From the NCBI GenBank assembly GCA_011799875.1, contig CM022298.1, forward strand, positions 257,169,757 through 257,233,756: a DNA stretch of 64,000 nucleotides, in the 5' to 3' direction. Shown here in pieces: positions 55,427 through 64,000 of this stretch (position 1 is the stretch's first letter; the number at the start of each line of letters is the position of its first letter). Under the pieces are notes generated by a model, which had not been told where the DNA came from, made no database searches, and saw only the letters and a list, made by a program, of their open reading frames with translations. The translations under genes and the position numbers were made by a program. The DNA is from Thinopyrum elongatum (Eukaryota > Streptophyta > Magnoliopsida > Poales > Poaceae).

Positions 55427-58219
55427 ATGGCATCAGGGAAGGCAAAGTCGGCCGCGCAGGCCGCGAGCTACTACTCCCCTCTTGTGCCGGCTCTCGGCGC
55501 ATCCACCTTCACTGAGGAAAGACACCTTGCTACCGTGCTCCCGTTGACGGTGGGCAGCGACAACGAGGGGAAGGAAATGACGCTCCGGGCCGGCTCCGCC
55601 GAGCAAGGGGCCCTAGCTAGGACATTCTACCCCTTCTTCCTCCATAGCGTCATTGCGGGGCTCATCCCGCCCTTCTCCAAGTTCTTCATCGCCGTCCTGG
55701 ACCACTACCAGATCCAGGCTTTGCACCTTCAACCCAACTCCATTCTCCTCCTGTCGATCTTCGCCTTTTACCACGAGGCATTGGTGGGCGTGATGCCTTC
55801 CATTGTGCTCCTTCGCCACTTCTTTTACCTTCGGCTGCACGACCCAGCACATCGTTCCGGGTGCGTCTCTTTCACCGCGGTCAACCTCGGCAACATGCTC
55901 ATGTGGATCGGGAAGAAGGTGGAGAACTTCCGGCGCAAGTGGGTCTTCATGGACGCCGGGGGCCTTCATGCGCGGCTGGAACTGCCGATCGAGCTGCCGA
56001 AGAAGCTCGATTGGTGGGGTCATGAGAAGCTCACCGACCCCCGGGCAGCGCCAGTCCTGAAGAAGATGACGGCGGACATGGAGGCTGGGGTGCTGACAGG
56101 GGCCATGCTCATCAGGGAGTTTCTGACGCAGCGCCTGGCCCCGCTCCAGGCACCCTCGCGCCCCATGTGGGACTTCAAGGGCGCGAAAGACAACATCCAC
56201 CTGCGCCCAGGGAGCTTGACGGGCGAGGAGCTGGGCAAGGCCCTGCATACCCTACTTGAGTAGGATCCGGGCGGCCTCCCGGTGGCCTACATCCCGTTCT
56301 ACCTTCAGGGTGACGGGGCAGAGCTGGTCGCCGCCATGCCTATCTTCAACTAGCTGGGGCTCATGCCGCCAGAACTCCCCAGCTCCCCGGTGATGGTATC
56401 TTCCGGCGATGATGCCGAGAAGGGGGAGGAGGACTCGGAGGCAACCGTGGATGACATGGCGGAGACCTCTCCCCCACTGCAGAGTGAGCTTCTCCGCGGC
56501 ATCTCCGACGATGATGACGCCGCCGAGCCCTCGGTCAAGGGATCCCCATGCTCCACTGGGGTCGTCACGTGGTCTGGGGCCACCCCTTTGCGGAGGCCAG
56601 GTCGAACGACTCCGAGGAAGGGCGAAGTGGCATCCCTTCCTCGAGGCGTCTCCTCCGTCTTGCCGTCCGTCGCCACCGCACTGAAACCAGCCATCGCGCT
56701 CCCCGCCGACTCCCAAGGCGCGGCAAAGCCCACGCTCAGGAAGATTGGGGGCACTCTGGCCTCGGTTAGGAAAAGGGGGTACATTGCTGTTGACGAGTAA
56801 GTATCTTACCTTGTTTTTCGTTTATCGTTCTTGGCGTCGTGCCTGCATTACTCACTTCCCGGCAACCAGGGTGGAGACCGTGGTGAAGAAAAGGAAGGAA
56901 GGAAGGAGGCGGGTCCTCAGGGGCACCGCCGTCGGCCACGACCACGGTGACCCTGGCGCAAGTGGAGGAGATCGCTTCGCTCCCCCTCGTGATGGAGCGG
57001 GCCCCTCAAGGCGTGGTGGAGCAGCCTCAGGAGGAGGCCATTCCCATGGGCCAGCAGGCTCCGGAGCCGCCTGTCCCCATCACACCTGCGGGGGGTTCGG
57101 AGGCTCCAGAGCCCGAAACTGCCCTTGCTGCTGCGGCATCACCAGTTCATGCACTGGTGCCGCCCTCTTCCTAGGCTCTCGCGCTGGTGGGTTGCAGCCC
57201 CCTTTCCAGGCCCGGGGCTCTGGAAGAAGCTTTCTCCACGCTGGACCAGCTCTGGACCGATCTCCAGGACGCCGACAGGTGCACGATGAAGGAGCGGTTG
57301 GGGCTAGTCTCAGTGTGGCTCCAAGCCGACGCGTCCGCCAAGACGGCCTAGAGCCGGGCCGAGGCCGCTGCCGCGGAGAGCAGGAGGGAGGCTAACGAAG
57401 CCGCCAAGGCCCTCGACGCGGCACGGGCCAACGCGATGTCCTCCAAGGAGCACTGCAACAAGGCGGAGATTGCGCTGAAGGCCCTTCGCGAGGAGCAGGC
57501 TGCCCACACCCGTAGGCTTCAAGAGCAGGAGGAGGGCTCAAGGCCCGGGAGGTGATGCTTGCCGATTGCGACGCCAAGCTGGCCCTGGCGGCCAAGGACC
57601 AAACCGCGGAACGGGACCGCCTAGGCAAGCTAAAAGAGGAGGTGGACAAGCCCCAGGCGTCGCACGCCCAGCTCATCTCCGAGACGACAGCCAAGCTAGA
57701 GACCAGGGAGAAGGCCCTCGCCGCTCCGAGAAGACAGCGGCCGTGGGACGTGAAGCCTTCATCTCCCTCGAGCTCAAGTCTCATGAGGAGTTGTGCTCCC
57801 TCTACGGGGGAGGGTATGAGAAGCCGCTGGCGACTCCGGAGGATGGCCCTGCTGGGCTTCTCCCCAAGCTTGCGGAGGCGCTTGAGGGCGTCGTCGCTGG
57901 GATGGATTCCGCGGTGGAGGGAGAGTGTCGTGTGCTCTTTACCTTGGCCGCAACGCGCGTCTTCAGCCACCTCCACCTCCGAGACCCAAACTTCGACATC
58001 TGGGCGTTGATCGAATCGGTAGCTCCTGATTCCCACACCATTGCTGCCGAAGCCGTGAGTGAGCATGTGGAGGCCCTACTGGGAAAGTTCCTCCGCGTCC
58101 CTGACCTTGCAGCTACAGCGACAGAAGCCGGTAGCGAAGAGGATGGCAGCGTCATCAACGACGGGCTCCCCAAGGCGGGCGGCAACGGCAACCAAGGCGA
58201 TGGCGGCGCTTCTTCCTAG
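55427..58219 (+). pseudogene. Long spliced antisense gene (aORF) of the inner Tat-type element
   Basis: ATG at 55427 (MASGKAKSAAQAASYYSPLV) opens a frame with a conserved block at about residues 60-245 (YPFFLHSVIAGLIPPFSKFF, HRSGCVSFTAVNLGNMLMWI, DWWGHEKLTDP), resembling the plant 'putative gypsy type transposon' family. TAG codons at 56261 and 56351 interrupt it in the same frame, which stays open to 56797. A canonical intron (GTAAGTATC at 56798 to CCAG near 56869) follows. The distal part, in shifting frames, is Pro/Glu-rich, then a long Ala/Glu/Lys coiled coil (57200-57720), then a conserved-looking C-terminal part (ALEGVVAGMDSAVEGECRVL, FSHLHLRDPNFDIWALIESV) ending at 58219. The gene is antisense to gag and beside the 3' LTR. 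A decayed TATA may lie near 55283. Confidence 0.65.
56798..56869 (+). other. Probable intron of the antisense gene
   Basis: GTAAGTATC donor after GACGA, T-rich middle, and GGCAACCAG acceptor. It removes a stop directly after VDE and joins two coding-like parts. The end is approximate by one or two bases. Confidence 0.55.
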
Positions 58220-59199
58220 TTTGACCCTGCAACATGCATCGTACCTCGTGGAGGCATGAGAACTTCTGTTTGAACTTATGAGACATTATGCTTTGTAATA
58301 ATTTGCTAGGACTCCACGATTTCTCTTTCGTGCTCGGTTTCCTTCGTGTTTGCCAGCGTTCTGTGTCGGCAGGGCCCAGCCCCGCGCATACCTCGTCCGC
58401 CGTTGGGGCATCCGGATCACTAGGACGAGACCAAGGGGCGAGGGGATACATGACTAGTGAGGCCCCTGAGTTGCGATGCTCAGGGGTCCCCCTTGACATG
58501 TGAATGGCCCTCATGAAGGAAAAACAAGCTGTGGTACAAGGTAATCCGGAGTCCTTCATACCTTTGCTCGCCAGCCTTTGCCTGGGAGGGACGCGAGAAC
58601 ACCAGGTGCGAGAGACCTAGTGAGTTGGTGTACACCAGGCGGGGCCTGAGCGTAGCCCCCCTGCCCAGCCCCCTCGCGCGACCCTCCCATAGGGAAAGTG
58701 GCGCGGTGAGGCCGGACAGCGAGCCTATTGGCTCTCCTGAGGTTATTGTAGCTGCTAGGGTGCCCTCAGTTGTTTATTCACCAGCGCGGAGCATGGTGCT
58801 ACCACTTCAGCGTGGGCATAGCCGCGCCTCGACCGTGTCGTCCGCCAGCGCGGGGCATGGGGCTTCCACTGGTGCGTGGGCATAGCCGCGCCTCGACCGT
58901 GTTGTCCGCCAGCGGGGAGCATGGGGCTTCCACTGGTGCATGGGTGGGAGTTCCCTCTGAGGGGAGACTCCGTGGCATGTACAGCCCCGTTCGGACTTGT
59001 GGCTTGCACGTCCGGACTGGAGGAGGTGTATATGGGCACCCGTGAGCCAGCGCAAGACTCACGGGGCCCTACCTCAAGGCGGGTTGCGCCTGAATTTGGT
59101 TACATGGGGCCTGCAAAAATCGCGAGAGATGTTGGAGTGGCCTGCGCTGAGTGAATCTCCGGAGGACATCACATGAGAAGGCCAAGCACCAACGACCCC
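58220..59199. other. Region between antisense gene and gag remnant
   Basis: Contains a T-rich stretch with TTTGTAATAATTTGC (58293) that could serve as a poly(A) region for the plus-strand gene, a 64-bp tandem repeat (58784-58945), and GC-rich sequence without supported ORFs. Confidence 0.5.
58784..58945. repeat. 64-bp tandem repeat, about 2.5 copies
   Basis: GTGGGCATAGCCGCGCCTCG occurs at 58812 and 58876, exactly 64 bp apart, with GGGGCTTCCACTGG at matching offsets and partial units on both sides. Confidence 0.85.
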
Positions 59200-59723
59200 A
59201 GGAGGTGACTTGAATGAGACCGGCCCGCCAGACAGAGCTCAGCCGTGGGGAGCCTCACGCCTCGGCTCGGGGCTCTCGCCATGCAACGGAGGGGGAGGAG
59301 GTGTGCCGTGGGCCACGTCGCCTGCGTAGAACGGCGGAGGGTGAAGCGAACAAGATGGTGCAGGGGCGTCGCCAGCGGCGTTGACGAGCTCAGTGATGCG
59401 GGCCAGCCAATCATCGTACTGGTCGTTGGCCGGACGATAGCGCAGAAGCTCGGCGCCATGAGCAGCGCAGGCTGTGCGTTCGCTGGCCCACGGTGACCAT
59501 GGGAGGATGACGTCGTGGCTGGAGTGGGTGACAGAGTGGTAGTGCAGCCGTCGGGCTGCATAGACAGCGGCAGGGACGAGTCCTGCTGCTCGCGGGCAGC
59601 AGGGTCAGTGGCGGCGTTAGCCGCTGGGGAGGCGGAGCGGTGAGGGATACCATTGCCCGCAGGTGCCGTCTGGGCGACACGAGCGGCCTGGCGCTCGGCG
59701 CGAACACGGCGAGCATCAGCCAT
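59200..59723 (-). pseudogene. gag remnant of the inner Tat-type element
   Basis: ATG at 59723 (MADARRVRAERQAARVAQTA) lies 64 bp inside the 5' LTR after the primer site. The Ala/Arg-rich N-terminus is followed, in another frame, by LLRYRPANDQYDDWLARITE near 59390-59450, a usual gag N-terminal segment; a frameshift lies between. Capsid, nucleocapsid and all of pol are missing. Confidence 0.55.
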
Positions 59724-59768
59724 CGAGACAGCGGAACGGCGGCAGAACGAGCGGTGGAAGGGAGACTT

Positions 59769-59787
59769 CAACACGCCCCGTGCCAAA
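59769..59787 (-). promoter_or_regulatory. Primer binding site, inner Tat-type element (degenerate)
   Basis: TTTGGCACGGGGCGTGTTG on the minus strand directly follows the LTR; its first part resembles the TTTGGCGCGCC site of the complete Tat-type element. Confidence 0.5.
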
Positions 59788-60650
59788 TGTCGGATTCAGG
59801 GCTCCGCAGACCCAAAGGAGGTTTGAACTCTGGGGCGTGTGCGAAGAACTCAACCTAACCCGCCAACCGAACGTGCCACCCTACAGCCTAGCTCGAAGAA
59901 TAGGGAAGAAGAAGGGCACGGCAGTTTACCCAGGTTCGGGCCACCTTGCGGTGTAATACCCTACTCCTGCTTGGGGTGGATTTGCCTCACGAGGGGCTGA
60001 GGATGAACTCGTATAGTGGATGAACAAGCTCGCGAGGCTTGCTCTGGTGAGGATGAGTGGTTCTGGGTCCGATTCCCCTCCTCTCTATGGTGGTGGCTAA
60101 CCTACTTATAGTGGCCTTGGTCCTCTTCCCCGAAAAAGAAGGTGGGAAGGTATTCCACAATGGCCAAATTTGAAGGGGGACAAGTAGTACATCTTATCTT
60201 GACGAAAGGTGGTCTTCGCCTGCAAAGCTTCTAGTCATGACGTCGCGGTGGGCTCAGTGATGACATCCGTCTTGCCACCCTGGCGGTCCTGGTCTCATTG
60301 CACGGGAATGGAAACCTTTGGGTGATTCCTCGGGACCCGCACCTGTGCTTGCCTCCTTAGCACCAAAGAGGAAACCTACTGATCTGCGCCCGCCTGGCCT
60401 TGGTCATCATGGCTTGCATCACCTTCACCTCATGAGATGGGTACCTGCATAGAAATCTCTGCTCCTCGGGAGCCATCCTAGGGAGGCCGCTCCCTCCAGA
60501 AGTCTTGAAGTCGTCCGCCTCACGAGGCTTGGCCTCACGAGGGTCTTGTCTTGAAGGTGTTGTATATGGGCCGTACTAGGCCGTCGATGGAGCCACGCCG
60601 TGGGCTGTAGGTAGGCAACTCTGGGTACCCTGGTTCCCAGAACGCCGAGA
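59788..60650 (-). repeat. 5' LTR of the inner Tat-type element
   Basis: 863 bp. A TATA-like ACTATAAGTAGG lies on the minus strand at about 60112-60101, at the place expected for an LTR promoter. The left LTR has the same motif near 54592. Confidence 0.85.
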
Positions 60651-60655
60651 GTGGT

Positions 60656-61106
60656 TGGTCTAGCGACCATCATCATCAGCCTGGGGTCCATTCCACCATG
60701 TAGCCCGTAGCCCAGCCCCCAGCGTGAGTCCGTTACACATTTCCCGCTGGCAAGCCTTGGCATGGAGATCTTCTCCGCTAACATCAATGAGCTTGTAGAA
60801 GAAGAGAGGCATCAAGAGAACCAGCCAGAGGCAAACCCCGGCGTGCCTTCCTCCTCGACTACACTGCCAGGGAATTGCTCTCCAGCAAGGGCTTCCACTG
60901 ATGAGCCCGTCCGTGTTGAGGAGCCGGCGAGCAAGGATGACGGCAGCCACGCAACGACAACTGATGTTGCTGGAGGGGAAGAAGTCACCCCTCAAAAGTC
61001 CCATATAGGTAGTCCCCTTGTTTTTCAGCATTTGTTTTTTCCTTTGTCATTTTTGTTTTCTTGAACTTGACTTTGAATCTAATTTGCCTTTCTCCTCCAT
61101 CTTTAG
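60656..61106 (+). pseudogene. Antisense gene of the outer Tat element, 3' part
   Basis: After removal of the inner element, coding-like sequence resumes with MEIFSANINELVEEERHQEN (60762), continues Glu/Ser/Thr-rich (DEPVRVEEPASKDDGSHATT) and reaches GTAGTCCCC near 61011, a possible donor. A T-rich stretch ending ATCTTTAG at about 61105 could be the acceptor for a final exon, cut 17 bp later by the LTR at 61123. It is part of the gene at 52481-54262. Confidence 0.45.
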
Positions 61107-61122
61107 ATCCACCCTCAACTGA

Positions 61123-64000
61123 TGTGTCGCATCCTGATTTTCATACCACATCATTTAAGTTAATTAAGCATGAAAATTTGGACCAACAAAAACTTTTATG
61201 TGATTTGGCTTTATTCTGATTTGGGTTTCTATTGCTATTTTCAAAGTGCTCTTAAAACAAATAAATTCCCTAAATCTTATACTCCGTCTCCTTGATCGAA
61301 AACTTTGTCCAATGATCATACCATGTGTATAGGACATAAAAGTATTTCCTTACAAAAATAATTTGGCCAAAAAGTATTGTCTAAATTAGGTTTTCCAAAA
61401 CTCCTGAGTTAAGCTTGAAGTACAAGTCCTTAATTTAGGTTGAGAAAAATCTTTCAAATTTTTTATTTGAATCCTATTAGCCATAGGACTCCCTGAAACC
61501 AATAAAATATTATATTAAAAGTTATTTTCCATTTTATTTAAAGGCTTTTTCTTAAGGCCAGAAATGGTCTTTAATAGGTTAAAATTATTTTAATGTTTCA
61601 AATTTTTTGAGAAAATATAGGGAGAGTCAGTGGACATATATTGTCCATATATAAGAGTTTCAACACATGGTCACGACCAAAATATTGGCCAAATCCCTCA
61701 AAAACCCTTCCTGGATATTTCACACTTTTGAAATATTTACATAGGAAATACTTTCCCATAAATCCCATAAAATTCTATCATGTCTGAAATTCCCTATTTG
61801 ATGATCTTGCCAAGCCTAATGTCTTGGAGAACAAGATAACCACACAAAACCCCTTCAAAACCATTTATGTTCATTTTCTAGTTTGAGCAACTTTACAGTG
61901 CCAAACATGTCCAAATGTTCTCAAACTTGGTAAACATGCTAACATGGTCTAATAATTCATCTAGACCAAGTGGTGCATCTAGGAGGACAAGTTAACTTGA
62001 TCAAAGCTATCCAAAACCATTTCTGTGCATTTCTAGGGTTTGAAATAATTACATTTCCAGGTTTCTCCAAATGAGCTACAAATTTGCACACTAGCTCAAA
62101 TATACCACAAGCCCAATCCTGTTAAATTTCAAGTCCATTGGATACCTCTAGATACCTCAATTCATCAACAAACACCTTCTGACATATTTGTTTGATCAAT
62201 GATTGTAGCCCCAAATGGATTCTCCTTGAGCTCAAATTTTTACTAGAGCTCACCCTGGTCACCTTCTACCTCTAGTAAAATTTGCAAGCCCACTGCTCAA
62301 TTATTTACGGGTGAAATTCCCACTTTCTCTCTTGGGACAACACTGTTTTCTCTCTCTCCACCCCTCTCTCACTTCAGAGTCCTCCTAGAGCATCCAAAGC
62401 CCTTTCCACATTGTTTACACCCCTAGAGCTACTGGACATAAGTGGCCACACCCACCTTGCCTATTCTATTCCATGGCATGCCAATGGCATGCTCTGAGCG
62501 TCCTACAGTGCACCAGGGCACTGTAGCCGCCTTCTGTCCGATGCTCCCATTAACCTTGGGCGCCGGAACCGTGTCTCCCGATGCCGCCTCGGTGTGTGTG
62601 ACACACCTAGCTGTCAGGCCCCTCCTCACGCCCTCTCCTCTCCTTCCCGTTGAGCATGCCCAGGCGCCGCCCGATCTCGGCCAGTCCCTGCACTCGTGGG
62701 GGACATCCTCGGCCTCACCCTGCTCTCTCTCTCCCTTCCCAGAGCCCTGGGCTATGCCCAACAACACCACACATGGCTCTAGGCCCCCTCCCTCGACCAG
62801 CATGGCAGTGCTCGCGGGCACCCGTGACCTAGGGTCATGGTGCGCCATAGCCTCGCCATATAGAGCGTACCCGGGTCTCTCTCTCGTTTATGTTCTCTCT
62901 CTCCCTCTTAGATGCCTCCTAAGCCAAGCCATTCTTCATCCCATGCCCTCTATCCACCACCATGGTCAAAGTGCCGCCACTGACCACCGCTCGAATTCGG
63001 GTGCCTCGGCCCCTCTCTCTGCCCCCTAGCCACTCCAGCACCCTCTCATCACCACCATCGACCCACCCCGCGCTCCATTTCCTCCTCCCTGTGCCCGCCT
63101 CGCCGTGCCCGAACCTCGCCGCTGGCCTCATCCGCCACGGCCGACACTCTCCTCGAACTAGGCCTCCCCATCCATTGCTGCTAGGTGGAGCTAGAGCGGC
63201 TCACTCGCTCGAGCACGCCCATACCTCGGGCGCCGCAAGCGGTGGCCTACAGCTCTGGCAATCGCCACTGGGAGCCGTCCCTCCCCTCGGCTTGAGCATG
63301 GGCGGGAGGAAGATGAAGGCGCCACATTAGGCAGCGGGCCCCGCCTGTCAACGGCTTGGTGTAGGGCCTGAGCCACCAGCGGGTGGGCCCATTCCATTTA
63401 AGTGGACGCGGGTCCAGCTCGGAGCCGCCTCCCATGAGGGAAGGCGTATTCGAAGAGTACGCCTGCGACATCGCCTGAGCCCCACGCGCAGCTGAGCTGC
63501 TGGGCCGGCCCAGCAGCAACCCTACGCCCAGTGCGTGATATTAGGTATAAAACCCTTTTCTATTTTCTTTTTCTGGTAGACTTGTAAAATCTATAGATAA
63601 ATCATCTTAAGTCCAAATTTGGTGATTCAAATTTCTAGTGACTACATAAATCATGTTCTACCTCATGGAGTACCTTACACATTTTTCCAGTGAACTTCCC
63701 TGCACACATATTTAATAAATACTATTTTCTTAATTTTTGTACTGGACTTTATAAATTCCCACAGAGCTCATCCTTGGTCCAAATTCAATGATTAAAATTT
63801 CTAGACGCATCTAAGTTCATAACTTAGGTTACGAACATTTTTCTCAATGATTTAACTGCCACATCAAATATTGGTCCATTTCTTCATGTATGGCCAACTT
63901 TGCAGATCCCTAGGAAATTCATTTCAACTCCAAATCCAGTGAAACCAGCTCCTAGATGCTTCTAAAACCATTCCTTATTAAATGGGTGCCCTTACTCATT
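61123..64000 (+). mobile_element. 5' part of a long Gypsy LTR
   Basis: It starts TGTGTCGCATCCTGATTTTC and shows the layout of long grass Gypsy LTRs: AT-rich first part (61123-62430), GC-rich part (62430-63540) with frames of no recognisable content, then AT-rich again. The right end is outside the window, so the exact start (61123 or 61125), orientation and target duplication cannot be confirmed. No gene is supported. Confidence 0.5.

Larger units (their letters stand above)
54265..60650 (-). mobile_element. Inner non-autonomous Tat-type element, 6,386 bp
   Basis: LTRs 54265-55115 (851 bp) and 59788-60650 (863 bp) begin TGTCGG on the plus strand. Their far ends (GCTGATA and GCCGAGA) each differ by one base from a GCYGACA terminus, and TSD GTGGT fits these limits. 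A primer-site-like TTTGGCACGGGGCGTG follows the right LTR on the minus strand, so the element is minus-oriented with its 5' LTR on the right. It keeps a gag remnant (59723 leftwards) and a long plus-strand gene (55427-58219), and has lost all of pol. Confidence 0.85.
52261..61122 (-). mobile_element. Remnant of an older Tat-type element carrying a plus-strand gene
   Basis: Sequence at 52261-54264 joins 60656-61122 once the inner element (54265-60650 and one GTGGT) is removed. It holds parts of a plus-strand gene related to that of the inner element. No LTR of this outer element is visible: it is cut on the left by the Athila-type LTR and on the right by the LTR starting at 61123. Assigning it to the Tat lineage rests only on the relatedness of its antisense gene. 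Confidence 0.5.

Noticed and set aside
55613..56248. Minus-strand ORF of 211 codons overlapping the antisense gene
   Set aside because: Mirror of a well-structured plus-strand coding region; no gag or pol motif although it lies in the sense direction of the element.
62442..63519. ORFs in the GC-rich part of the right-hand LTR
   Set aside because: Same pattern as the other GC-rich LTR blocks; Pro/Ser-rich and open in several frames.

Overview
The window is plant intergenic DNA and almost entirely transposable elements. Long-LTR Gypsy elements, a CACTA element whose ends begin CACTACTGGAATC, a Stowaway MITE and LTR types I associate with Triticeae (Sabrina/Fatima-like, from memory) point to wheat, barley, rye or Aegilops. 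I found no intact host gene, rRNA or canonical tRNA.

Layout. 1-3497: part of a long LTR of a minus-strand Gypsy, inserted in a second minus-strand Gypsy (3498-8752) that carries a 361-codon ORF of unknown function. 8753-14836: older host DNA with a Copia-like LTR piece, a 3'-truncated Reina-like Gypsy (about 9300-12311), a gene-like or TE-like GC-rich segment, AT-rich DNA and a Stowaway MITE. 14837-30242: a complete plus-strand Gypsy with 4.1-kb LTRs and TSD TGAAG; its 5' LTR contains a 3.7-kb non-autonomous CACTA (18470-22162, TSD ATA). 30243-30880: continuation of the host DNA. 30881-42789: a 1.5-kb minus-strand LTR split by a complete 10.4-kb Tat/Retand-like Gypsy (31603-41990, TSD AGAAC, both LTRs 907 bp). 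42790-52260: internal region and a different 5'-type LTR of Athila-group Gypsy DNA, with gag, protease, a downstream Athila-type ORF and a CACTA remnant. 52261-61122: an older Tat-type segment carrying a plus-strand gene, split by a 6.4-kb Tat-type element (54265-60650, TSD GTGGT) with its own plus-strand gene. 61123-64000: start of another long Gypsy LTR.

How the parts fit. Gag-Pol of the Tat-type elements lies on the minus strand, while a gene-like unit lies on the plus strand next to the 3' LTR. In the 10.4-kb element this antisense unit has its own TATA box, whose 13-nt core equals that of the LTR promoter. In the two elements at 52-61 kb the antisense units are long, split by canonical introns, and resemble the family annotated as putative gypsy-type transposon. 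These antisense genes, and a pair of tandem hairpins in the CACTA whose arms differ between copies yet stay complementary, are the most interesting signals. Nearly all premature stops in the decayed ORFs can be explained by C-to-T or G-to-A changes, as expected for methylated, silenced DNA.
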